NCBI GenBank assembly: GCA_944384585.1
Contig: CALWTY010000018.1
Location: 1 to 42,226, forward strand
Direction: 5' to 3'
Origin: an uncultured Clostridia bacterium
GTDB taxonomy: Bacteria > Bacillota > Clostridia > Oscillospirales > CAG-272
Length of the DNA: 42,226 nucleotides
Part shown: positions 32,477-39,546 of the stretch, one piece after another
How positions within the stretch are numbered: the first letter of the stretch is position 1
Layout of the letters: every line of letters starts with the position of its first letter
The notes under the pieces: model-generated
The model's database searches: none
What the model was told of the DNA's origin: nothing
What the model saw: the letters and a program-made list of their open reading frames with translations, nothing else
Made by a program: the position numbers and the translations under genes

Positions 32477-33445
32477 ATGAAACTGAGCGTGCTGGCTAAT
32501 CTCTATCACGATAAAACGCTGGAGGAAACGCTGGCGGTTATGAAGGAGCTGGGGGTCGATACCGTCGAGATCGGCGCGGGAGGCTATCCCGGGAAGACCC
32601 AGTGCGATCCCGCCGTTCTGCTGAAGGACAAGACCGCATTCTTCAAATTCCGCGAGACCTTCAATGCCTACGATATCGATATCTGCGCCCTGGCGGCGCA
32701 CGGCAACCCCGTCCATCCCGACAAGGAGACCGCCGACGCCTATGACGCCGATTTCAAGAATGCGGTGCTGCTTGCCGAAAAGCTGGAGATCGATACCGTC
32801 ATCACCTTCTCGGGCTGCCCCGGCGACTGCGAGACCGCCAAGTACCCGAACTGGGTGACCTGCGCGTGGCCCGACGACTACGGCAAGATCCTCAAATGGC
32901 AGTGGGAGGAGGTCCTGCTCCCCTATTGGAGCAAAACCGCGGGATTTGCAAAGGAACACGGCGTGACGCGCATCGCCTTTGAGATGCATCCCGGCTTCTG
33001 CGTTTACAATCCCGAAACGATGCTGAAGATCCGCGATGCGGTGGGCGATACCCTCGGCGCAAACTTCGATCCCTCCCATCTGATCTGGCAGGGCATCGAT
33101 CCCGTCGCCGCCATCCGCGAGCTGGCAGGCGCGATCTATCACGTCCATGCCAAGGATACCAAGGTGGACGAAGCCAATACCGCCAAGCACGGAGTGCTGG
33201 ACACCAAGCATTACAGCGACGAGCTGAACCGTTCCTGGATCTTCCGCACCGTCGGCTACGGCCATTCCGAGGCCTATTGGCGCGATATGATCTCGGCACT
33301 CCGCCTCGTCGGCTACGACAGAGTGCTTTCGATCGAGCATGAGGACAGCCTGATGTCGCTGGACGAGGGGCTGAAGAAGGCGGTCGACTTCCTCAAGCCG
33401 CTGCTGATCCGCGAGCCGAAGCCCGGTACAATGGGGTGGGCCTGA
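32477..33445 (+). CDS. sugar phosphate isomerase/epimerase family TIM-barrel protein
   Basis: A 322-residue xylose-isomerase-like / AP endonuclease 2-type TIM barrel. The metal-binding set typical of the family is visible: Glu in IAFEMHPGF, Asp/His in NFDPSHLIW, His in YHVHAKDTKV, and Glu in LSIEHEDSL. Family members isomerise, epimerise or eliminate on sugars and keto-sugars. Its position between two oxidoreductases suggests action on an oxidised sugar, possibly as a keto-glycoside lyase or epimerase (inference). GGAAAGGAAA precedes the ATG by about eight bases. Confidence 0.9.
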   Translation: MKLSVLANLYHDKTLEETLAVMKELGVDTVEIGAGGYPGKTQCDPAVLLKDKTAFFKFRETFNAYDIDICALAAHGNPVHPDKETADAYDADFKNAVLLAEKLEIDTVITFSGCPGDCETAKYPNWVTCAWPDDYGKILKWQWEEVLLPYWSKTAGFAKEHGVTRIAFEMHPGFCVYNPETMLKIRDAVGDTLGANFDPSHLIWQGIDPVAAIRELAGAIYHVHAKDTKVDEANTAKHGVLDTKHYSDELNRSWIFRTVGYGHSEAYWRDMISALRLVGYDRVLSIEHEDSLMSLDEGLKKAVDFLKPLLIREPKPGTMGWA

Positions 33446-33446
33446 G

Positions 33447-34256
33447 TTGAATGCGGAACGGATTTCCCTGCTCCCCGGCAACGAGGATGCATGGCTGGAG
33501 CTTTTTGTCCCTGCCCCGATCCGCGGGCTGACCCGCAAGGCGCTGCTGGTGATCCCGGGCGGCGGCTACGGGACGGTCTGCGCGGAACGGGAGGGTGAGC
33601 CGATCGCGGAGGCGTTTCTGCCCTACGGCTTCGCCTGCTTCGTGCTGCACTATTCGGTGGCGCGCCGCCGCGTCTTTCCCGCCCAGCTGATCGAGGCATC
33701 GGCGGCGGTCGCGCATATCCGGCAAAACGCCGCCCGCTACGGGATCGATCCCGACGCCGTCTTTGCCGTCGGCTTCTCGGCGGGAGGACATCTTGCCGGA
33801 TCGCTCGGCACGATGTGGCATCGGGAGGAGCTGAAGGAGACGCCCGGCGTCCCCTCCGGCATCAACCGCCCGACCGGCGTCATGCTGATCTATCCCGTCA
33901 TATCGGCAGACCCTGCGATCTCTCATGCCGGCTCGTTTGCGAATCTGCTCGGCTGCGACAGCCCCTCCCCCGAGGCGCTGGAGAGCGTGAGCCTCGAAAA
34001 GCAGGTCGACGATCGCTCGGCGCCGGCGTTACTTGTGCATACGGCGAATGACGAGCTTGTGAAGGTGCAGAATTCGCTGAGGATGGCAGAGGCATATGCG
34101 GCGGCGGGCAGGCCCTTCGAGCTGCATATCTACCCCGATGCGCCGCACGGGATGGCGCTCGGCAACAGGATTACCTCCTGCGGAAACGACAAATGGAACC
34201 GCGAGTCCACGGCACAATGGGTGAAGGCCGCCGCTTTATGGGCGGAGTCGCTTTGA
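33447..34256 (+). CDS. alpha/beta hydrolase (acetylxylan-esterase/BD-FAE-like)
   Basis: A 269-residue alpha/beta-hydrolase. It has an oxyanion-hole segment LLVIPGGGYGTVC and a nucleophile elbow AVGFSAGGHLAGSL (GxSxGG). The acid is probably Asp in TANDELVKV and the histidine lies in YPDAPHGMALG. This set matches esterases and lipases of the BD-FAE/Axe type that deacylate sugars. Translation starts at TTG, one base after the isomerase stop, with GGGTGGG upstream, so it is tightly coupled. It is predicted to be cytoplasmic because no signal peptide is seen. Confidence 0.88.
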   Translation: MNAERISLLPGNEDAWLELFVPAPIRGLTRKALLVIPGGGYGTVCAEREGEPIAEAFLPYGFACFVLHYSVARRRVFPAQLIEASAAVAHIRQNAARYGIDPDAVFAVGFSAGGHLAGSLGTMWHREELKETPGVPSGINRPTGVMLIYPVISADPAISHAGSFANLLGCDSPSPEALESVSLEKQVDDRSAPALLVHTANDELVKVQNSLRMAEAYAAAGRPFELHIYPDAPHGMALGNRITSCGNDKWNRESTAQWVKAAALWAESL

Positions 34257-34281
34257 GGGCTGCGGTCGGAAAGGATTGAAT

Positions 34282-35340
34282 ATGCCGGAAAAGAAAAAAA
34301 CAGCCGTTGTCGGCTACGGAGGAATGGGAGGCGGCTTCCACTGCAAGCACGCGCTGAAGAGCGACGTGATCAGCCTGGCGGGGATCTATGATATCGATCC
34401 CGAAAAGCGCAGCGCGGCGGAACGGAACGGGATCCATGCCTATGCCTCCCTGGAGGAGCTGCTTGCCGATCCCGACGTGGAGATCGTCACCGTCGCCGTG
34501 CCGAACGATTGTCACAAAGAGATCGTCATCCGAGCGCTGGAGGCGGGAAAGCACGTCGTCTGTGAGAAGCCGGTTGCCCTGTCCTCCGCCGAGCTGGAGG
34601 AGATGATCGCGGCCTCCGAGAGGACGGGAAGGCTCTTTACTGTCCATCAGAACCGCCGCTGGGATACCGATATGCTCCGCATCGGCGCGCTCTACCGCAA
34701 GGGAGAGCTGGGAAGGATCGCCACCATCGAGTCGAGAATCCACGGCTCAAGAGGCATCCCCGGCGATTGGCGGAAAAAGAAGGAGCAGGGCGGCGGCATG
34801 GTGCTGGATTGGGGGGTTCACCTGATCGATCAGGCGCTCCGGATCCTCTCCGGCGTGCCGGTCGTCAGCGTCTATGCCAGACTCGACTACATCACGACCA
34901 AGGAGGTCGACGACGGCTGCCATATCGTGATGGAATTCGAAAACGGCGTTCACTATATCGTCGAGGTCGGAACGAGCAACTTCATCAATCTCCCGCGCTT
35001 CTATATGCGAGGCGAAAACGGGACGGCGATTATCCGGGATTGGGATATGCCGATGGAGGTTGTGGTACGCAACACCTCCGATGAAAAGGATGCGCTTCCC
35101 ATCAAGGCGGAGTCGGGGCTGACCAAGACGATGGCGCCCCGCGACAGTGACACCACCTATTCCTATCAGGTGCCGATGCCTCCCTCCGATGTGCATGACT
35201 TCTACCGCAATTTCTGCCGTGCGATCGACGGCCTCGAGCCGCAGCTGATCACACACGAGGAGATGCGGCGGGTGATGCGGATCATGGAGCTGGCCTTCGA
35301 GAGCGCAGAAAAAAAGCAGGTCATCCATACCGTCGTCTGA
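34282..35340 (+). CDS. Gfo/Idh/MocA family oxidoreductase, last gene of the sugar operon
   Basis: A 352-residue oxidoreductase, a second member of the family in the same operon but not a close copy of the first. It has Rossmann motif AVVGYGGMGGGFHCKHAL, loop GKHVVCEKPVALSSAELEEM and substrate motif GGGMVLDWGVHLIDQALRIL. The ATG at 34282 is preferred because GGAAAGGA ends six bases upstream; a TTG two codons earlier is open. A strong terminator follows. Two different oxidoreductases in one operon suggest oxidation and later re-reduction of one sugar. Confidence 0.92.
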   Translation: MPEKKKTAVVGYGGMGGGFHCKHALKSDVISLAGIYDIDPEKRSAAERNGIHAYASLEELLADPDVEIVTVAVPNDCHKEIVIRALEAGKHVVCEKPVALSSAELEEMIAASERTGRLFTVHQNRRWDTDMLRIGALYRKGELGRIATIESRIHGSRGIPGDWRKKKEQGGGMVLDWGVHLIDQALRILSGVPVVSVYARLDYITTKEVDDGCHIVMEFENGVHYIVEVGTSNFINLPRFYMRGENGTAIIRDWDMPMEVVVRNTSDEKDALPIKAESGLTKTMAPRDSDTTYSYQVPMPPSDVHDFYRNFCRAIDGLEPQLITHEEMRRVMRIMELAFESAEKKQVIHTVV

Positions 35341-35370
35341 CGGCCGGAGATGACCCGTATCCTGAAACAG

Positions 35371-35400
35371 ACCGGCGGAGGGCAGCCTCCGCCGGTTTTT
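35371..35400 (+). terminator. intrinsic terminator of the sugar operon
   Basis: ACCGGCGGAGG (35371-35381) pairs perfectly with CCTCCGCCGGT (35386-35396), followed by TTTTTGG. The response-regulator tail lies just after. Confidence 0.92.
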
Positions 35401-35419
35401 GGTTTTGCATCAAGGCGCG

Positions 35420-36052
35420 TCAGCGCAGCATATAGCCCCGCCCGCGGACGGTGACGATGAAGCGTGCGTCGAAGCGCTCGTCAAGCTTTTTGCGCAGATA
35501 GCGGATGTAGACGTCGACCACGTTGGTATTGCCGGCATAGCCGAATTCCCATACGTCGCGGATCGCCTCCTCCCGTGTAACGGGAGCGCCGCGGTGATCG
35601 TCGAGATAGAGAAGGAGCTCGTATTCCCGTGCCGTCAGCCCGATCTTTTCTCCGCGGCAGGTGACGAGCTTCCGCTCGCGGTCAATGGCGATGTCGTCGG
35701 TCAGACCGCGCCGGCGCTGCGCCTCGCTCTTGCCCTTATCGGTGATGACCGAGACAAAATCGCAGAAGCGGAGGAGATCGAAGGGGCGCTCCAGAAAGAT
35801 CATGCCGGAGGGGAGGGGATCGGTCCGCTCGCAGGCACAGCAGAGAACCGGCACGCCGCGGTTGTTGGCGCTGCCGGCGAGCGCCTCCGCCTCGGCGGAG
35901 GAGATGCGGTCGAAGACGAGGAGGATGGCGGCGCAGTCCCCGCCCTCCTGCCGCAGGACGCGATAGCCCCGACCGATCAGCTCAAGCTCCAGCATCCGCG
36001 CGTATTCAAGCTCGGAAAACAGCGTTCCCGCGAGGAGATGGATCGTTTTCAT
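35420..36052 (-). CDS. OmpR-type response regulator with degenerate receiver
   Basis: A 210-residue protein with an OmpR/PhoB winged-helix domain at the C-terminus: KLVTCRGEKIGLTAREYELL, then VTREEAIRDVWEFGYAG and NVVDVYIRYLRKKLDE. The N-terminal receiver is degenerate. It opens MKTIHLLAGTLFSELEYARM without the acidic pair, and the conserved KPF is ERPF; a possible phospho-acceptor Asp is in ILLVFDRIS. The ATG at 36052 has AAAGGAG eight bases upstream. No histidine kinase is nearby, so it may act without phosphorylation. Its last 187 bases are duplicated at 9.85-10.04 kb. Confidence 0.88.
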   Translation of the reverse strand: MKTIHLLAGTLFSELEYARMLELELIGRGYRVLRQEGGDCAAILLVFDRISSAEAEALAGSANNRGVPVLCCACERTDPLPSGMIFLERPFDLLRFCDFVSVITDKGKSEAQRRRGLTDDIAIDRERKLVTCRGEKIGLTAREYELLLYLDDHRGAPVTREEAIRDVWEFGYAGNTNVVDVYIRYLRKKLDERFDARFIVTVRGRGYMLR

Positions 36053-36126
36053 ACAGGGACTCCTTTCGAAAAGACGGAGAGGGGAGCGCGGCGGAGGCAG
36101 CACGCCCTCCGCCCGGCACTCCCGGA

Positions 36127-36161
36127 AAAGGACGCGGCGGGATGGCCCTGCCGCGTCCTTT
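36127..36161 (-). terminator. probable terminator after the thioesterase gene
   Basis: AAAGGACGCGG (36127-36137) pairs with CCGCGTCCTTT (36151-36161). On the minus strand the stem is followed by TTCC only, so termination may be moderate. Confidence 0.55.
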
Positions 36162-36184
36162 CGGTGCGTTCGGTTGAGTCGCAG

Positions 36185-36907
36185 TCAAAGGCTTCCGAGC
36201 GTCATGAGCGCCTCCGCTCCGACGCTGCCGTCCGACAGGATCGTTCGGAACAGGTGGGAATCGCCCTCCTGCGCGCTGAGGACGGTGAAGGTATCGCCGA
36301 GCCGCGCCTCGTTCTGATAGCTGATCGAGAAGCCGGTCACCCGCCTGCCCTTCATATCGGGCAGACAATTGCAGAAGACGCCGGGGTACTGCGTATTGTT
36401 CATATGCAGATTCTCGTCGCAGTCGGAATAGACGACGGTATGCTCCCCGACGGGAGCGAGAGTCAGCTCCTTCGGGATGCGGAAGCGCACCGGCGCCGCA
36501 GTCTGAAGGGTCTGCTCGTCGGTCCCGAAGCCGAGGCTGACCTCCTCTGCGCGGAGGGGCTTGCGGGAGGCGATATCGATCACGCCCCAGAAGGCCGCCA
36601 TCGAGGCGGCAAGCTCCCCGTCCCGATAGAGCAGGCAGTTCCGGAAATAGCCGTAACCCTTCGCCTCGCAGAGCCAGGACTCGGCGCGCAGCCGATTCTG
36701 TGCCCGGAGGGGGAGGAGGATATCGAGGGCGCAGCGGCTCAGCACAAAGGCCTTGCCGCTTGCGCGAAGCTCGTCCATCGTCGGGCCGAACGCCTCATGC
36801 TGGAGATTTGCGGTCTCCTGAATATACTGCATGACGGAGGTGGCGGAGGCGATGCCGTTAAGATCGGTGTCGTGGGTGTCGACGCGGTATTCGGCGGAGA
36901 ACTTCAT
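36185..36907 (-). CDS. acyl-ACP thioesterase
   Basis: A 240-residue double-hotdog acyl-ACP thioesterase (FatA/FatB-like family, PF01643 type) that releases fatty acids from acyl carrier protein. The first hotdog starts FSAEYRVDTHDTDLNGIASA, and the second carries VVYSDCDENLHMNNTQYPGV with the catalytic-type Asn/His. The ATG lies seven bases after the aldolase stop and no ribosome-binding site is visible, so translation probably depends on coupling with the aldolase gene. Length is normal for bacterial members. Confidence 0.9.
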   Translation of the reverse strand: MKFSAEYRVDTHDTDLNGIASATSVMQYIQETANLQHEAFGPTMDELRASGKAFVLSRCALDILLPLRAQNRLRAESWLCEAKGYGYFRNCLLYRDGELAASMAAFWGVIDIASRKPLRAEEVSLGFGTDEQTLQTAAPVRFRIPKELTLAPVGEHTVVYSDCDENLHMNNTQYPGVFCNCLPDMKGRRVTGFSISYQNEARLGDTFTVLSAQEGDSHLFRTILSDGSVGAEALMTLGSL

Positions 36908-36913
36908 GGCGTT

Positions 36914-37879
36914 TTACATTTTGTTGTCAGAGCCGAGCACGTCGACGATCTTATGCTCCACCATCTTCTTGACCTCGCTGCGTCCGACCTTGAGGTACTC
37001 TCTCGGGTCGAAAGCGGAGGGATTGGTCGCGAAGACGCGGCGGATGCCGGCGGTCATGGCCAGACGGATATCCGAGTCGATGTTGATCTTGCAGACCGCC
37101 ATCTTGGCAGCCTTGCGGAGCTGCTCCTCCGGGATGCCGATCGCGTCGGGCATCTTGCCGCCGAGGGCGTTGATCTCGGCAACCGCCTCCTGTGCGACGG
37201 AGGAAGCGCCGTGCAGCACGATCGGGAAGCCGGGCAGCCGCTTTTCGATCTCCTCCAGGATATCGAAGCGGAGCGGCGGGGGCACGAGGATCCCCTTTTC
37301 GTTGCGGGTGCACTGTGCGGGGGTGAACTTGTAGGCGCCGTGGCTGGTGCCGATGGCGATGGCGAGGGAGTCGACGCCGGTTCTGGTGACGAACTCCTCG
37401 ACCTCCTCGGGTCTGGTGTAGGAGGAATCCTCCGCCGAGACCTTCACGTCATCCTCGACACCCGCAAGACGCCCCAGCTCGCCCTCGACGACGACGCCGT
37501 GGGCATGGGCATATTCGACGACCTTTTTGGTCACGGCGATGTTGTCCTCGAAGGAATGGTGAGAGCCGTCGATCATGACGGAGGTGAAGCCGCCGTCGAT
37601 GCAGTCGCGGCAGATCTCAAAATCCGCGCCGTGGTCGAGGTGCAGGGCGATATCGACGCCGGTATCCTCGATGGCCGCATGCGCGAGCGCCATCAGATAG
37701 GCGTGCTTGGCATATTTTCTTGCGCCGGCCGAGACCTGAAGGATGACGGGGGAATTCTTTTCCTGCGCCGCCTCGGTGATCGCCTGCACGATCTCCATGT
37801 TGTTGATGTTGAAGGCGCCGACGGCGTAGCCGCCCTCATACGCCTTGCGGAACATTTCTTTTGTTGTAACGAGAGCCAT
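36914..37879 (-). CDS. fba: class II fructose-1,6-bisphosphate aldolase family protein
   Basis: A 321-residue zinc-dependent aldolase of the FbaA/GatY family. Zinc and phosphate sites are visible in ALHLDHGADFEICRDCID (first His), MIDGSHHSFEDNI, GTSHGAYKF and VLHGASSVAQ. VVVEGELGRLAGVEDDV is the usual glycine/glutamate region. It cleaves fructose-1,6-bisphosphate (or tagatose bisphosphate) to triose phosphates in glycolysis. The ATG at 37879 follows AAAGGACC. It is the first gene of a unit with the thioesterase. Confidence 0.92.
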   Translation of the reverse strand: MALVTTKEMFRKAYEGGYAVGAFNINNMEIVQAITEAAQEKNSPVILQVSAGARKYAKHAYLMALAHAAIEDTGVDIALHLDHGADFEICRDCIDGGFTSVMIDGSHHSFEDNIAVTKKVVEYAHAHGVVVEGELGRLAGVEDDVKVSAEDSSYTRPEEVEEFVTRTGVDSLAIAIGTSHGAYKFTPAQCTRNEKGILVPPPLRFDILEEIEKRLPGFPIVLHGASSVAQEAVAEINALGGKMPDAIGIPEEQLRKAAKMAVCKINIDSDIRLAMTAGIRRVFATNPSAFDPREYLKVGRSEVKKMVEHKIVDVLGSDNKM

Positions 37880-37964
37880 ATTCAAGGTCCTTTCGTAAGT
37901 GAAATTTCATACCGAATATTGTAAAGCATTTTCAAGAAAAAATCAACCCTATTTTATGAACAAA

Positions 37965-38501
37965 TCAGGATTTGGAGGGCTCCTGGCCTGCCGAGGCCTC
38001 CTCCGGCGCGCGGGCGCTGAGCTTGGCGAGGATCAGCTCGCAGACGACACGGCTGACATAGCCAGACACCGCCAGCCGGAGCGCGACTGCGGACAGCTCG
38101 TCGTCACCGTCGGGCAGGGAGCTTTCCACCGCCTTGGCGGTATCGGAGACGAGCCTCTGGAAGTCGTTGAAGTAGGAGACGATGTCGGAGGAGCCGATGT
38201 CGGCCTTGAGCAGCAGCCCGGTGTCCTTGACCGAGAGGGTCTGCTTGAGACGGGAGATCATCATCAGGTAGGCCAGATGCTCCCTGGAATATTTCTTGTC
38301 GTTGGCGCGGGGCAGCAGCCCGTCCTTGATATAATTGTTGATCATCGCGGAGGAGATCTTGTCGTTTTCGCGGGAGGAGATGCTCTGGCGGGAGAGATAT
38401 TCGATGACCTGATCCATATAGAGATCGATGTCGGGGAGGCGGTCGTAGGAGACGGCGGTCTGATCGATGAGCTTGTTGATGAGGGCTTTGATCTGTTCCA
38501 T
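37965..38501 (-). CDS. DUF1836 family protein
   Basis: A 178-residue DUF1836 protein. The family pattern is an N-terminal MerR-like or winged helix region (ISSAMINNYIKDGLLPRAND, then KYSREHLAYLMMISRLKQTL). A helical C-terminal half follows (LVSDTAKAVESSL, then LRLAVSGYVSRVVCELILAK). The helix-turn-helix-like part suggests DNA binding, and the C-terminal part may sense a ligand. It is divergent from an SGNH hydrolase gene with facing promoters that share a 14-base element, consistent with autoregulation (inference). AGGAAT-type ribosome binding precedes the ATG. Confidence 0.85.
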   Translation of the reverse strand: MEQIKALINKLIDQTAVSYDRLPDIDLYMDQVIEYLSRQSISSRENDKISSAMINNYIKDGLLPRANDKKYSREHLAYLMMISRLKQTLSVKDTGLLLKADIGSSDIVSYFNDFQRLVSDTAKAVESSLPDGDDELSAVALRLAVSGYVSRVVCELILAKLSARAPEEASAGQEPSKS

Positions 38502-38569
38502 GAATAATTCCTTCCGGGTGGGTTGAGAATGGTAACGGGGCTTCCCGCGGGCGGGAAGATGCCTTTACA

Positions 38570-38600
38570 ATATTATAACACATAATTTTGATTTTGTAAA
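38570..38600 (-). promoter_or_regulatory. promoter of the DUF1836 gene
   Basis: On the minus strand, TTTACA (38600-38595), a 17-base spacer and a perfect TATAAT (38577-38572). The -10 lies within the 14-base element ATGTGTTATAATAT (38583-38570). Confidence 0.75.
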
Positions 38601-38620
38601 CCGATATTTCAAATTCAGTA

Positions 38621-38651
38621 TTGACATTTTGAAAATCATGTGTTATAATAT
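38621..38651 (+). promoter_or_regulatory. promoter of the SGNH hydrolase gene
   Basis: A perfect TTGACA (38621-38626), a 17-base spacer and a perfect TATAAT (38644-38649). The -10 lies within ATGTGTTATAATAT (38638-38651), identical to the element in the divergent promoter. Confidence 0.85.
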
Positions 38652-38730
38652 CTGATATCAAGGAGCGGAATTATCGAAATCCGCCGCCTGCTTCGGCAGG
38701 GGCGGTCATGATCCGGGAGAGGAACGAGAG

Positions 38731-39420
38731 ATGAAGCTGTGTTTTTTCGGGGATTCCATCGGAAAGGGAATCGTCTATGATCGGGAGAAGGGGCGGTATG
38801 TGCCGCTGGATGAGTCGTTTGTCCGTCTGGTCGAGCGGGAGGAGCACTGTGAGATCGAGAATTTCTCGCGCTTCGGCTGCACCGTCACCCGCGGCGAGCA
38901 GCTTGTCGATCAGAACGCCGCGCGGATTGAGAGCGCCGACTATGTGGTGCTGGAGTTCGGCGGCAACGACAGCGACTACGACTGGAAGAAGATCGCCGCC
39001 GATCCCGACGCGGAGCATAGCCCCAGAACTCCCCTTTCGCTGTTTGTCGGGACGTACAAGAAGATGATCGCGGAGGTCAGGAAGCTCGGAAAGCGCCCGG
39101 TGCTGCTCAACCTCCCGCCGATCGACGCGAGGAAGTATTTTCGCTGGGTCAGCCGGGGCGTGAACGCCGAGAATATCAGAAAATGGCTCGGCGGGGATGA
39201 AATCTTCATTTACCGCTGGCACGAAATGTATAACGCGGCGATCTGCGATATCTCAAGCTCGATGCAGATCCCGATGATCGATATCCGAAGCGCCTTCCTC
39301 GAAAAACGGGACTATTCCGACTATCTCTGCGAGGACGGCATCCATCCGAACGAAAGGGGACACAAGCTGATCCAGAGCATCCTCTCCCGCAGAATGCGGG
39401 CGATCGGACAGCCGGAATAA
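38731..39420 (+). CDS. SGNH/GDSL hydrolase
   Basis: A 229-residue SGNH-fold esterase/lipase-like hydrolase. Block I is LCFFGDSIGKGI with the nucleophile Ser; block II has NFSRFGCTV with the oxyanion Gly; block III is VVLEFGGNDSDYDW (GxND); block V is CEDGIHPNERGHKLI with the Asp-His pair. The protein is cytoplasmic as no signal peptide is seen. Substrates are typically acylated sugars or lipids. GGGAGAGG lies nine bases before the ATG, and a strong bidirectional terminator follows. Confidence 0.92.
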   Translation: MKLCFFGDSIGKGIVYDREKGRYVPLDESFVRLVEREEHCEIENFSRFGCTVTRGEQLVDQNAARIESADYVVLEFGGNDSDYDWKKIAADPDAEHSPRTPLSLFVGTYKKMIAEVRKLGKRPVLLNLPPIDARKYFRWVSRGVNAENIRKWLGGDEIFIYRWHEMYNAAICDISSSMQIPMIDIRSAFLEKRDYSDYLCEDGIHPNERGHKLIQSILSRRMRAIGQPE

Positions 39421-39434
39421 GGCGGAGCAAAACG

Positions 39435-39475
39435 AAAAAAGCCGATGAAACGGAAACCCGGTTCATCGGCTTTTT
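39435..39475. terminator. bidirectional intrinsic terminator
   Basis: AAAAAGCCGATGAA (from 39436) pairs with TTCATCGGCTTTTT (39462-39475). A and T runs flank both sides, serving the convergent SGNH and zinc-ribbon genes. Confidence 0.93.
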
Positions 39476-39546
39476 CCGGGTCCCGCCCCGACGGAGCGAG
39501 GTCGGTCGGAGGCGGGACTGCCCGTGCTGCGGATGCGCAGACGGTC

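Noticed and set aside
35399..37924. An 841-codon plus-strand frame across the response regulator, thioesterase and aldolase genes.
   Set aside because: It runs antisense to three recognised genes and across their intergenic regions, including terminators.
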